A DNA stretch of 64,000 nt from Sphingomonas sp. QA11 (GCF_028473665.1 NZ_CP098774.1:4149501-4213500), one strand, 5' to 3'. Shown: positions 51,898 to 59,834, numbered from the stretch's first letter. Made by a program: numbers and translations. The notes: a model not told the origin generated them from the letters alone.

Positions 51898-52098
51898 CAC
51901 TAGCTACCCCCGTTGAAGAGCGGCGCATCCCTGCGGATGTACGGACTCGGGTCAAGCAGAGTTTAGTTAACGAGAATGCCTGCCAAATCGTTAACAAACC
52001 GGAACATTTTAGGAAGTTGCCCAGATATTGAGTCGAGTTATCCACAGGGGCTCAATCCATGGTGTGTGGCCTAAAAGACTCACAAATCCAGATACGGG
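51898..52098 (-). promoter_or_regulatory. ccrM control region with three GANTC sites and a DnaA box
   Basis: This 201-nt gap is the upstream region of ccrM. It holds GACTC at 51944-51948, GAGTC at 52030-52034, GACTC at 52077-52081, a perfect TTATCCACA at 52038-52046, and two GTTAAC palindromes at 51966-51971 and 51990-51995 (each contains a TTAAC half-site of CtrA, but no complete TTAA-N7-TTAA). The region is AT-richer than its surroundings. Confidence 0.6.
52038..52046 (+). promoter_or_regulatory. DnaA box TTATCCACA upstream of ccrM
   Basis: Exact match to the high-affinity DnaA consensus, 141 nt before the ccrM ATG and 4 nt from a GANTC site. I see only this one box here, so it suggests transcriptional control rather than an origin. 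Confidence 0.5.
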
Positions 52099-52713
52099 CT
52101 AAAAATCGAGCCAGGCCTGGGCGACCGGGGCGAAGCTGCGCCGGTGAAGCGGTGTAGGGCCATGAGCACGCAGCGCATCAAGATGCGTGCGGCAGCCATA
52201 GCCCTTGTTCGAGTGCCATCCGTACTGCGGATGCGATTCGGCATGAGCGATCATGATGGTGTCGCGGGTGTGCTTGGCGATGATCGACGCAGCGGCGATC
52301 GACAGCGAGATCGCATCGCCCGAGACGATCGCGGTCGCCTGGTGTGTCCAGCGCGGCAGGCGATTGCCGTCCACCAGCACATGACCGGGCGACTGGCCGA
52401 GCGCCTCGACCGCCAAGGTCATCGCCTTCATCGTCGCCCAGTAGATGTTGAGCCGGTCGATCTCGTCAGCCTCGACGATTCCGACCCCGACCATGGCACA
52501 GGCGCGCAACCGGTCATGCAGCCGGCCGCGCTCGGTGGCGCTAAGCTTCTTCGAATCATCGATCCCGCGCGGAATGCCCTTGGCAGGCAGGATTACCGCC
52601 GCCGCCACGACCGGCCCGGCCAGCGGCCCACGTCCTGCTTCGTCCACGCCGGCGACCGGCGCGAGGCAGAGCTTTTCATGCTTGAGCGAGGGCCGCGTCA
52701 CGGCAGCCGCCAT
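52099..52713 (-). CDS. rnhB: ribonuclease HII
   Basis: Endonuclease that cuts RNA in RNA-DNA hybrids and misincorporated ribonucleotides. 204 residues with GVDEAGRGPLAGPVVAAAVIL (catalytic D-E in DEAGRG), DSKKLSATERGRLHDRL, HVLVDGN, SIAAASIIAKHTRD and HPQYGWHSNKGYG, all RNase HII blocks. Two starts possible: ATG 52713 or GTG 52701, which forms a GTGA overlap with the upstream stop; the choice is uncertain by four residues. Confidence 0.94.
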   Translation of the reverse strand: MAAAVTRPSLKHEKLCLAPVAGVDEAGRGPLAGPVVAAAVILPAKGIPRGIDDSKKLSATERGRLHDRLRACAMVGVGIVEADEIDRLNIYWATMKAMTLAVEALGQSPGHVLVDGNRLPRWTHQATAIVSGDAISLSIAAASIIAKHTRDTIMIAHAESHPQYGWHSNKGYGCRTHLDALRAHGPTPLHRRSFAPVAQAWLDF

Positions 52714-53828
52714 GCCGGAAAGCGGCGATTCTCGCCAGCCTGGTAGAGGCAGAGTGCATTGCCGGCGGGATCGGCGAGCCGCGCCTCGCGCCAGCCCCAG
52801 CTCTCCGCCACGGGATCGGAAATGACGATACCGGCTTCGCGCACCCGCACGACCATCGCGTCCAGATCCACGCATTCGAAGAACATCACCGGCCTGCCCG
52901 CGATCTCGTCAGCCGTCTCGATCGACAGGGTGCCGCCGCCAGCACTCTCGAACCGGGCGTAGCGCGGCGCTGACTCAACGATCTGGCGCAGGCCGAGCAG
53001 GCGATAAAAGGCAGCGCTCGCCTCGTAGTCCGCAAGCGGCACGGTGATCTGGTTGAGCATCGCCCCGCCGAGATCGCCGTCGAGCCGCACCGCCTGATGT
53101 CCCATCGGACCATGGCCGCCGCCGAAGCCGGGCGCCTCACGCAGGGCAAGCCTGACGAACACCCGTGCCCGCGCGACTGAATCCGCCAGCGTCATACCCC
53201 GCCCCAGGCCGGTCGCGATGGCGCTCGCCAGGGTGCAACCGGTGCCATGGCTATGACGCGTCTCGATTCGCGGATCGGCCCAGCGGATTTCGCCGCCATC
53301 GGCGAGCAGCAGGCGGTCGACCACCTCGTCGCCGTCGCCATGCCCCCCTTTCACCAGCAGCGCGCCCGTGGCCCGGCGAACCGCGGCCTCCCCGCCCAGC
53401 ACCTCGAGCTCGGGCAGGTTCGGCGTGGTCACGGTGGCGATCCGCATCAGCCGGGCGAACGCCGCAATCGTCGCCGCGTCGGAGAGGACGGCACCGCTGG
53501 TCGCCACCATCACCGGATCGAACACGATCGACGCGCCCGGCATCGCCTCCAATCGGTCAGCCACCGCGTTCGCTGTCTCGGCCGATCCGATCATCCCAAT
53601 CTTCACCGCGTCCACGCCGATATCGGAGACGACGGCATCGATCTGCGCCAACACCATGTCGGTCGGGACCGGGTGAACGCCCTGCACGCCAAGCGTGTTC
53701 TGCGCGGTGATCGCGGTGATCGCCGTCATCGCATGCCCGCCGAGCATGGTGACGGCCTTGATATCAGCCTGGATGCCGGCACCGCCGCCCGAATCGGAGC
53801 CGGCAATGATGAGGATGCGGGGGGTCAC
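52698..53828 (-). CDS. thiD: ThiD (HMP/HMP-P kinase) fused to a VOC/glyoxalase domain
   Basis: N-terminal 1-about 255 is the bifunctional hydroxymethylpyrimidine kinase of thiamine synthesis: MTPRILIIAGSDSGGGAGIQADIK, TAQNTLGVQGVHPV, VKIGMIGSAET, FDPVMVATSG, LPELEVL, KGGHGDGDEV and HGTGCTLASAIATGL. Residues about 258-376 form a vicinal-oxygen-chelate domain: LNQITVPLADYEASAAFYRLLGLRQIVE, FESAGGGTLSIETADE, MFFECVDLDAMV and ARLADPAGNALCLYQAG. There is no stop between them and the ends of both domains are intact. It overlaps rnhB. The VOC role is unknown. Confidence 0.9.
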   Translation of the reverse strand: MTPRILIIAGSDSGGGAGIQADIKAVTMLGGHAMTAITAITAQNTLGVQGVHPVPTDMVLAQIDAVVSDIGVDAVKIGMIGSAETANAVADRLEAMPGASIVFDPVMVATSGAVLSDAATIAAFARLMRIATVTTPNLPELEVLGGEAAVRRATGALLVKGGHGDGDEVVDRLLLADGGEIRWADPRIETRHSHGTGCTLASAIATGLGRGMTLADSVARARVFVRLALREAPGFGGGHGPMGHQAVRLDGDLGGAMLNQITVPLADYEASAAFYRLLGLRQIVESAPRYARFESAGGGTLSIETADEIAGRPVMFFECVDLDAMVVRVREAGIVISDPVAESWGWREARLADPAGNALCLYQAGENRRFPAWRLP

Positions 53829-53847
53829 GCCGCGGCGCCTGCTTCAC

Positions 53848-53940
53848 CGTCACCCCGGACTCGTTCCGGGGTCGGTCCCGCAGGCCAGCAGGCCGAAAAG
53901 CAGATGGAACGGTGGATGCCGGAACACGTCCGGCATGACG
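53848..53940. repeat. composite inverted-repeat element, copy 2
   Basis: Reverse-oriented copy of the element at 50661-50753: CCCCGGA/TCCGGGG (53853-53859 and 53865-53871) then ATGCCGGA/TCCGGCAT (53916-53923 and 53929-53936), flanked by CGTCA and TGACG. The intervening sequence differs. It lies upstream of thiD and downstream of DUF1272. Confidence 0.75.
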
Positions 53941-53958
53941 TTATGGCGTGGGGCAACA

Positions 53959-54189
53959 TCACGCCCGCCCCTTGAATTTCCGCTCCGTCGACGCCGGATA
54001 GCGCTCCAGCGCCTCGTCCACCCGTGCCGGCCGGTCCATCAGTTCGCCGCCGCAATTGGGGCAGCGATCGTCCATCGCCTCGGCGCACGGCGCGCAGAAG
54101 GTGCATTCGAACGAGCAGATGAACGCGCCTGCCTCGTCGGCGGGCAGCTCGGCGCCGCAGCGTTCGCAATCGGGGCGCATCTCAAGCAT
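53959..54189 (-). CDS. DUF1272 small zinc-ribbon protein
   Basis: 76 residues with eight cysteines in pairs (C8-C11, C25, C29, C32-C35, C43-C46) in CERCGAELP, ICSFECTFCAPC and CPNCGGEL, the DUF1272 pattern of a likely zinc-binding fold. Function unknown. GGAG 5 nt upstream of ATG 54189. Between the repeat and glmM; may be cotranscribed with glmM (50-nt gap). Confidence 0.88.
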   Translation of the reverse strand: MLEMRPDCERCGAELPADEAGAFICSFECTFCAPCAEAMDDRCPNCGGELMDRPARVDEALERYPASTERKFKGRA

Positions 54190-54239
54190 CGGAACTCCTC
54201 TCTCCGGTCATTTCGAACGAAGGGTTGGTACGATTCACC

Positions 54240-55580
54240 TTACGCAGCCGCCACGCGCACCGCGTCGCAGATCCGGTCAACCACGCGCTCGACTTGCGCC
54301 GGATCGTCGCCCTCGGCCATCACCCGGATCACCGGCTCAGTCCCGGAGGGCCGGATCACCAGCCGGCCCTTGCCCTCAAGTTCGGCCTCGACCTCGGCGA
54401 TCACTGCCTTCACCGCCTCGGCTTCGAGCGGCTTGCCACCCTTGAAGCGGACATTCTTCAACAGCTGCGGCAGCGGCTCGAACCGGTGCAGCAGCTCGCT
54501 CGCCGGGATGCCGCTCTCGACCAGTTCGGCCAGGATCTGCAGCGCCGCGACCAGGCCGTCGCCGGTCGTCGCATAGTCCGACAGGATGATGTGGCCCGAT
54601 TGCTCGCCCCCGACATTGTACCCCTGCGCCCGCATCGCCTCGAGCACATAGCGGTCGCCGACCTGGGTGCGAATGAGCTTGATCCCCTGAGTCGCGAGAT
54701 GCCGCTCCAACCCGAGGTTCGACATCACCGTCGCGACCAGCCCGCCATTGGCCAGCCGGCCCCGCCGCGCCCAGCCGCTCGCGATCGTCGCCATCAGCTG
54801 GTCGCCGTCGACGACACGCCCCTGCTCGTCGACCACGATCAGCCGGTCCGCGTCGCCGTCCAGCGCGATGCCGATCGCCGCGCCCGAGGCCACCACCGTC
54901 TCGCACAGGACCTGCGGCGCGGTCGAGCCGACGCCGTCGTTGATGTTCTTGCCGTTGGGCGTGGTGCCGATCGCGATCACCTCGGCGCCGAGCTCCCACA
55001 GCGCCGAGGGCGCGACTTGGTACGCGGCGCCATTGGCGCAATCGACCACGATCTTGAGGCCGTCGAGCCGCAGATGTTCAGGAAAGGTCGATTTGGCGAA
55101 GTGGATGTAGCGCCCGCGCGCATCCTCGACGCGGCGGGCCCGGCCGATATCGGGCGACGGTGCCAGCGGCACCTCGCCGTCGATCAGCGCCTCGATCGCC
55201 AGTTCGTCGGCATCGGACAGCTTGTAGCCGTCGGGCCCGAACAGCTTGATGCCGTTATCGGCATAGGGATTGTGGCTGGCCGAGATCATCACGCCCAGAT
55301 CGGCGCGCATCGACTGAGTCAGCATCGCGACCGCCGGCGTCGGCATCGGGCCGACCAGCACCACGTCCATGCCAACGCTGGTGAAGCCGGCGACCATCGC
55401 ATTCTCGATCATGTAACCCGAGAGGCGCGTGTCCTTGCCGATCACCACGCGGTGCTTGTGGTCGCCGCGCACGAAATGCGCGCCGGCCGCCATGCCGACC
55501 TTCATCGCCATCGCCGCCGTCATCGGGGAGACATTGGTCGCCCCGCGAATACCGTCGGTGCCGAAATATTTTCTTGCCAT
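54240..55580 (-). CDS. glmM: phosphoglucosamine mutase
   Basis: Converts glucosamine-6-phosphate to glucosamine-1-phosphate for UDP-GlcNAc (peptidoglycan, LPS). 446 residues: RKYFGTDGIRGATN start, phosphoserine loop MISASHNPYADNGIKLFG, metal loop DGDADRLIVVDEQG, sugar loop GGEQSGHII and phosphate loop IRPSGTEPVIRVM. Everything is standard. The C-terminus is complete. Monocistronic or followed by DUF1272. Confidence 0.97.
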   Translation of the reverse strand: MARKYFGTDGIRGATNVSPMTAAMAMKVGMAAGAHFVRGDHKHRVVIGKDTRLSGYMIENAMVAGFTSVGMDVVLVGPMPTPAVAMLTQSMRADLGVMISASHNPYADNGIKLFGPDGYKLSDADELAIEALIDGEVPLAPSPDIGRARRVEDARGRYIHFAKSTFPEHLRLDGLKIVVDCANGAAYQVAPSALWELGAEVIAIGTTPNGKNINDGVGSTAPQVLCETVVASGAAIGIALDGDADRLIVVDEQGRVVDGDQLMATIASGWARRGRLANGGLVATVMSNLGLERHLATQGIKLIRTQVGDRYVLEAMRAQGYNVGGEQSGHIILSDYATTGDGLVAALQILAELVESGIPASELLHRFEPLPQLLKNVRFKGGKPLEAEAVKAVIAEVEAELEGKGRLVIRPSGTEPVIRVMAEGDDPAQVERVVDRICDAVRVAAA

Positions 55581-55623
55581 GCCCGCGTGTCCGATCCGCC
55601 TGTGTGCCCCGCGCCTCCCGGTA

Positions 55624-55660
55624 TCGAAAACCGGTTCCCACTTTTCCGGGAAGCGCTATG
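55624..55660. repeat. intergenic element AAAACCGGTTCCCAC type
   Basis: The stretch 55624-55660 (CGAAAACCGGTTCCCACTTT...GGGAAGCG) resembles a short sequence I recall as recurrent between genes of many alphaproteobacteria. It contains the palindrome AACCGGTT. It is single in this window. Confidence 0.35.
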
Positions 55661-55712
55661 CCGTCTGTTTGTCGTAGCGGCGTGATAGCGCCGGATAGAT
55701 CGAAGGGCGAGC

Positions 55713-56975
55713 ATGTCGCAAGCAACCCGCATTCTCCTTGCCCTTGTCCTGGGTCTCGCCATCGGCGTCGGTCTCGCGACCTTGTCGCCGACCACGGCCG
55801 AAGACGGGCTTGTCGTGGCGCAGCCGATCGGCACCGCCTGGCTCAACGCGCTTCAGATGACGATCGTCCCGCTGGTCGTATCGCTGCTCATTACCGGTGT
55901 CGCCGCGACCGCCGAAGCGGCCCGCGCCGGACGGGTCGCCGGCCGCGCGCTTGGCCTGTTCATCGGCCTGTTGTGGTTCTTCTCCGCCTTCGCCGCGATC
56001 CTCACGCCCTTGCTGCTTGGCTGGTTCCCGCTTCCGACCGATGCCGCGACCGCGTTGCGGGCCGCGCTCGGCGCGACGGCGCCGGTCGGCCCGGTGCCGC
56101 CCTTCGCCGATTTCATCGTCTCGATCGTGCCGACCAATCCCGTCACCGCCGCGGCCACCAACGCCTTCCTGCCACTGATCGTCTTCACCATGGTGTTCGC
56201 CTTCGCGCTCACCCGACTGCCCGCCGAGTCGCGCGAATTGCTGACGAAATTCTTCCAGGCGGTCGCCGATGTCATGCTGATCATCATCGGCTGGATATTG
56301 TGGCTTGCCCCGATCGGCGTGCTGGCGCTGGCCTATGTCGTCGGCGCGAAAGCCGGCACCGCGGCGTTCGGCGCGCTGCTTCATTATGTCGTGATCATCT
56401 CGTTGATCGGCATCCTGGTGTGGATCGCGGCCTACCCGATCGGCGCGATCGGCGGGCGGATCGGCCTCGTCCGCTTCGCCCGCGCGACCGGCCCGGCCCA
56501 GGCAGTGGCGATCAGCACGCAATCCTCGCTTGCCTCACTGCCCGCGATGCTGCGCGGCGCCGAAGGACTTGGCGTGCCCGTCGCGACCTCCGGCGTCGTG
56601 CTGCCGCTCGCCGTCGCGATCTTCCGCGTCACCGGGCCGCCGATGAACCTCGCGGTGGCGATCTATGTCGCCTACTGGTTCGGCGTGCCGCTCGGCCCGG
56701 CGCAGCTCACCGCCGGAGTCGCCGTCGCCGCGATCACCACCATGGGCGCGGTCAGCCTGCCCGGCCAGATCAGCTTCGTCACCTCGATCGCGCCGATCTG
56801 CATCGCGATGGGCGTGCCCGTCGCCCCGCTCGGCCTGCTGGTGGCGGTCGAGACGATCCCCGACATCTTCCGCACGCTGGGGAATGTGACGATGGACCTG
56901 GCGACGACGGTGACCGTATCGGCACGCAGCGGCAAAGTCCCCGAGACGGAAGGGGATGCGTTGCTTCGGGCATAG
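55713..56975 (+). CDS. dicarboxylate/amino-acid:cation symporter (DAACS family)
   Basis: Na+ or H+-coupled uptake of acidic amino acids or C4-dicarboxylates. 420 residues, eight helices plus two re-entrant loops: MTIVPLVVSLLITGVAATAEAA, the Ser-rich loop STQSSLASLPAMLRGAEGLG (HP1), and PPMNLAVAIYVAYW, followed by the HP2-like TMGAVSLPGQISFVTSI and LGLLVAVETIPDIFRTLGNV with the substrate-contact Asp in the last helix. Substrate cannot be read out. AAGGG upstream of ATG. Confidence 0.9.
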   Translation: MSQATRILLALVLGLAIGVGLATLSPTTAEDGLVVAQPIGTAWLNALQMTIVPLVVSLLITGVAATAEAARAGRVAGRALGLFIGLLWFFSAFAAILTPLLLGWFPLPTDAATALRAALGATAPVGPVPPFADFIVSIVPTNPVTAAATNAFLPLIVFTMVFAFALTRLPAESRELLTKFFQAVADVMLIIIGWILWLAPIGVLALAYVVGAKAGTAAFGALLHYVVIISLIGILVWIAAYPIGAIGGRIGLVRFARATGPAQAVAISTQSSLASLPAMLRGAEGLGVPVATSGVVLPLAVAIFRVTGPPMNLAVAIYVAYWFGVPLGPAQLTAGVAVAAITTMGAVSLPGQISFVTSIAPICIAMGVPVAPLGLLVAVETIPDIFRTLGNVTMDLATTVTVSARSGKVPETEGDALLRA

Positions 56976-57005
56976 ACGGAACCGATCCTCCATAAGGGCT
57001 GTTTC

Positions 57006-57035
57006 ATGCCCGATACGAAAATGCCCGATACGAAA
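57006..57035 (+). repeat. perfect 15-nt tandem duplication
   Basis: ATGCCCGATACGAAA occurs twice directly head to tail (57006-57020, 57021-57035) just ahead of the ribosome site of the 26-residue gene at 57050. It gives two or three in-frame ATGs in the leader. Confidence 0.9.
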
Positions 57036-57049
57036 ATGGAGGTCACGAC

Positions 57050-57130
57050 GTGGGAAAAGGCTGTCTGCTCTGGGCGATCGGCGTACCGATCCCCGTCATC
57101 ATCATCCTGTACCTGCTGTTCGGCCACTAA
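57050..57130 (+). CDS. 26-residue single-helix membrane peptide
   Basis: GTG 57050 lies 6 nt behind GGAGGT (57038-57043). The product is a basic start (GKG), then CLLWAIGVPIPVIIILYLLF and GH before TAA, a typical single-pass small membrane protein with a Pro-kinked helix. I recall similar unnamed peptides in other proteobacteria but no function. Another frame with more residues crosses the same DNA without recognisable content. The strong ribosome site and hydrophobic profile support translation. Confidence 0.6.
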   Translation: MGKGCLLWAIGVPIPVIIILYLLFGH

Positions 57131-57179
57131 GGCGGATCGACATTCAGAACCGACCCGTCGGCCGCCCAAAGATGATGGT

Positions 57180-57324
57180 TCGCGCAGAGGCGCGGAGGAC
57201 GCTGAGAAGCTGCAGCCAGCAGTTCGGGCGGTTTGCAATGACAAGCAGGTTCGCAAACAGACAGAGTACGAGCGCCCGATGATCGAGTTCATATCAGCTC
57301 AGCGTCCTCCGCGCCTCTGCGCGA
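57180..57324. repeat. perfect 27-bp inverted repeat, 91-nt spacer
   Basis: Arms 57180-57206 and 57298-57324 are exact reverse complements (core CGCAGAGGCGCGGAGGACGC). Spacer 57207-57297 is unremarkable. Such arms with CTCAGCG...CTCTGCGCG resemble recurrent sphingomonad intergenic palindromes (recollection, not checked). Confidence 0.85.
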
Positions 57325-57553
57325 CCCTTCTCCGCGCCAACGGGAATGTCGACCCGACGTAGAACACAGCCGCCGGGGTCGAGGATCGACGCAGCGAAAC
57401 CGACAAGTCGCGCCGTTTTTCCCCATCGTTGCGCCAGAAATTTTTACCGCTGTTATGTTGGATTTCGAGTCAGAATTTCTGATTGTTTTTCAATATCTTG
57501 CTGGCCACTTTCCCTGTTATCGAATAATGAGGTGGAACAGGGGTAAATCGGGA

Positions 57554-57583
57554 CGATAACAGCGGACTATTCCGCTGTTATCG
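57554..57583. repeat. perfect 13-bp hairpin
   Basis: CGATAACAGCGGA and TCCGCTGTTATCG (57554-57566, 57571-57583) with a CTAT loop. The arms repeat the CTGTTAT motif also found at 57450-57456 and 57514-57520. Could be a protein-binding site or a recombination remnant. Confidence 0.6.
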
Positions 57584-57880
57584 CCGGAAACGGAGACGCG
57601 AATTCCCCTGCGATCTTCAAGCTGAGAAAGAGCGAGACAGTGCCGGAACTGCGCGCCGCCCGATGCTACGCTGGCATGGTCCGACGCGTCATTGAATCGA
57701 ACGCCCCAGCACCGGTCCGGCGCTGGACCACCCTGTGTAAACCCGTTCCGTTCTTGCCAAGCAGCCATCGAGCTTGTGGAGTGGCGTATCGAGGGACAAG
57801 TGTCATGCGCTCAACCGTACCTCGATACGAGCCCTCCACTCGGCACGAACGGATTGGGTGGGTCCGATGCGCTCGGCGGG

Positions 57881-58528
57881 CTAAGCCCGGCTCAGCGCCG
57901 CCGACCAGGCATAGCCGCGATACAGTGGCTGGAATGTCGCACTCAGCCCTTGCGCGGCAGCGGCGGCCTGCACCGCCGACCACAGCTTCGCACGCGGCGA
58001 CACATCGAACTTGGCCAGCCACGCGAGCAACAACCTGTGGAAGGCGCGTGGCAGCCCTTCCTGCTGGCCGAAATCGACGATGTCGAGCCGCCCGCCCGGC
58101 GCAACCTTTCCCGCGCCCTCACGGATCGCGCCAAGCCAGTCGGGGATCATCGACAGCGTATAGCTCTGGAACACCCGGTCGAACTGCGCCGTGCCGAACA
58201 GCGCCTGCGCGTCGAACGCGGTCGCATCGCCCTGCGCGAAGACGATCCTGTCGGCGAGCCCGGCCTTCGCAACGTTCTTGCGCGCCGTCTCAAGCATCGC
58301 CTCCGAGATATCGATCCCGAAATAGCGTGCGTTCGGCCACGCCCTGGCCGCGACGATCAGGTTGCGCCCGGTGCCGCAGCCGATCTCGATCACGCTGCCG
58401 CCCGGCGGGGGCGCCAGCTCGCGGATCAGCCGGTCGCGGCCGAGCAGATAATATTTGCGGGTCAGGTCGTAGAAATGGCGCTGCGTCCGGTAGATCGCAT
58501 CCATATGCCCCGCATGGCCGCCGTCCAT
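57881..58528 (-). CDS. btaB: BtaB-type N-methyltransferase for betaine lipid
   Basis: Methylates diacylglyceryl-homoserine three times to diacylglyceryl-N,N,N-trimethylhomoserine (DGTS). 215 residues: MDAIYRTQRHFYDLTRKYYLLGRDRL at the start, SAM motif I VIEIGCGTGRNLIVAA, FGIDISEAML, and FQSYTLSMIPDW near motif IV. ATG 58528 lies 2 nt after the btaA stop, so the two are coupled. The family fit is good, and the neighbour BtaA makes it convincing. Confidence 0.88.
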   Translation of the reverse strand: MDGGHAGHMDAIYRTQRHFYDLTRKYYLLGRDRLIRELAPPPGGSVIEIGCGTGRNLIVAARAWPNARYFGIDISEAMLETARKNVAKAGLADRIVFAQGDATAFDAQALFGTAQFDRVFQSYTLSMIPDWLGAIREGAGKVAPGGRLDIVDFGQQEGLPRAFHRLLLAWLAKFDVSPRAKLWSAVQAAAAAQGLSATFQPLYRGYAWSAALSRA

Positions 58529-58530
58529 GC

Positions 58531-59775
58531 TCAGGCTGCGTCGCCCAGCACGTAGAGATGCACGCCGCCATAAATCGAGGAACGATCGCGCCGGGTGTAA
58601 TCCAGCGAATCCTCGGCGCGGTAGTCCCAGCGGCCCAGCACCGCGTCCGGCACCCGGCCGGGCAGGATCGTCGCGGTGCCCGCCGTGCGGAACAACACGC
58701 GCGCGCCGGGCTTCGCCGTCCGCGTGATCTCGGTCCACAGGTCGGTCAGCTGCTCGTCGGTCATCCAGTCCTGCGCGTCGAGCAGGATATAGCGGTCGAG
58801 CGAGGCGTTCTGCCGGCCGCGCAGATAATCGGTGAAGTTGATGTGGCGCACCTCGATCCGGTCGACGCGCTCGACGATCTCTTCGTAATGCTCGCGCTGG
58901 AGATAGGGCGGCAGCGGCGCCGAAGGGCCATCGCCATAACCGCGGTTGAACGCCTGCCAGGCGAAATAATTGTCCTTCAGGTCGAAATCGCAGGCGAGCT
59001 TCTCAAGCCGCTCGCGCAGCACCGTCGCCATCTTCTCGTCGCCGGCCAGCGCCTCATATTGCGCCGGCGGGATGCCAAGGCCGAACAGCGACGCCGGCTG
59101 GTCGGTAAGCCAGCGGATGAAGCCCTTGTCGAACATCGGCGCAAAGTGGCGATCGAAGATCTCGCGCTGCTCCTCGATCGAGTTGGCCTTGAGCAGCACT
59201 TTGGGGTTCAATCCGTTCAGCCGCGCCAGGATATGGGCGACGCTGATGAAATTGCCCAGTAGCCCGCGCTTGTACACGCCGCGCGCGAAGCCTCCGATGC
59301 GACGGCGGCCGATCATGTCGCGCCCCTCCCAGTAGCGCCGCGTCGTCTCGTCGAGATGCGGTCGCACATGGGTGCGATAGGCGAGGATGTTGGCGCGGCT
59401 GTTAGCGTTGCCGAAGAAGCGGTGGAACGCCTCATATCCGGGCAGGCGCCGCGCCGCGACCAGCTTGAGCTTGTTGAGCGCGATATGCGCCGTGTTCAGG
59501 TCGACCGCGGTGATCGCGCGCGGATTGGCCGTCAGATACGACAGGACGTTGCAGCCGCCCGAGGCGATGGTGACGACATGGCTGTCGGGCGTGATCGCCA
59601 GCGCCTCCATGTCGACCGCCGGGTCCTCCCAGATCTGCGCGTAGACGAGGCCGCGGAACGCGAAGGTGAAGGCGCGTTCGAGCAGGCCCTGCTTCGACAG
59701 GTGATCGTGCCGGTGCACGGCGGCGCGCACCGCATTGTTCTTGGACGCATTGGGCGATCGATCGGCGATGGCCAT
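58531..59775 (-). CDS. btaA: BtaA-type S-adenosylmethionine:diacylglycerol 3-amino-3-carboxypropyltransferase
   Basis: First enzyme of DGTS (betaine lipid) synthesis: it moves the aminocarboxypropyl group of SAM to diacylglycerol. 414 residues of the DUF3419/BtaA family: RAFTFAFRGLVYAQIWEDPAVD, VVTIASGGCNVLSYL and ITAVDLNTAHIALNKLKL (SAM fold), then YWEGRDMIGRRRIGGFARGVYKRG and LDAQDWMTDEQLTDLW. ATG 59775 has AGGAG 10 nt upstream; residues further up are out of family. A candidate PHO box lies 60 nt before. Betaine lipids replace phospholipids when phosphate is short. Confidence 0.9.
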   Translation of the reverse strand: MAIADRSPNASKNNAVRAAVHRHDHLSKQGLLERAFTFAFRGLVYAQIWEDPAVDMEALAITPDSHVVTIASGGCNVLSYLTANPRAITAVDLNTAHIALNKLKLVAARRLPGYEAFHRFFGNANSRANILAYRTHVRPHLDETTRRYWEGRDMIGRRRIGGFARGVYKRGLLGNFISVAHILARLNGLNPKVLLKANSIEEQREIFDRHFAPMFDKGFIRWLTDQPASLFGLGIPPAQYEALAGDEKMATVLRERLEKLACDFDLKDNYFAWQAFNRGYGDGPSAPLPPYLQREHYEEIVERVDRIEVRHINFTDYLRGRQNASLDRYILLDAQDWMTDEQLTDLWTEITRTAKPGARVLFRTAGTATILPGRVPDAVLGRWDYRAEDSLDYTRRDRSSIYGGVHLYVLGDAA

Positions 59776-59834
59776 GGGAATACTCTCCTGCGGACCTGAA
59801 ACAGGCGGGGCCCACGCCCCGCTAGGACAATCCG

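Larger units (their letters stand above)
57131..57880. other. 750-nt non-coding stretch with repeats, no gene seen
   Basis: Contains the 27-bp inverted repeat (57180-57324) and an AT-richer part (about 57400-57600) with four copies of CTGTTAT (or its complement). Short open frames are present on both strands but none shows a domain or convincing start. The end next to btaB (57700-57880) shows nothing I can support. Confidence 0.6.

Noticed and set aside
51898..52098. Replication origin at the DnaA box
   Set aside because: Only one DnaA box was seen, with no AT-rich unwinding element or neighbouring dnaA/hemE/parAB genes. A promoter role is more likely.
57006..57362. Longer frame of 118 codons starting in the tandem repeat
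   Set aside because: Its translation is Ser/Arg/Cys-rich without domain and runs through the inverted repeat; the 26-residue frame has the better ribosome site and a real membrane-helix profile.
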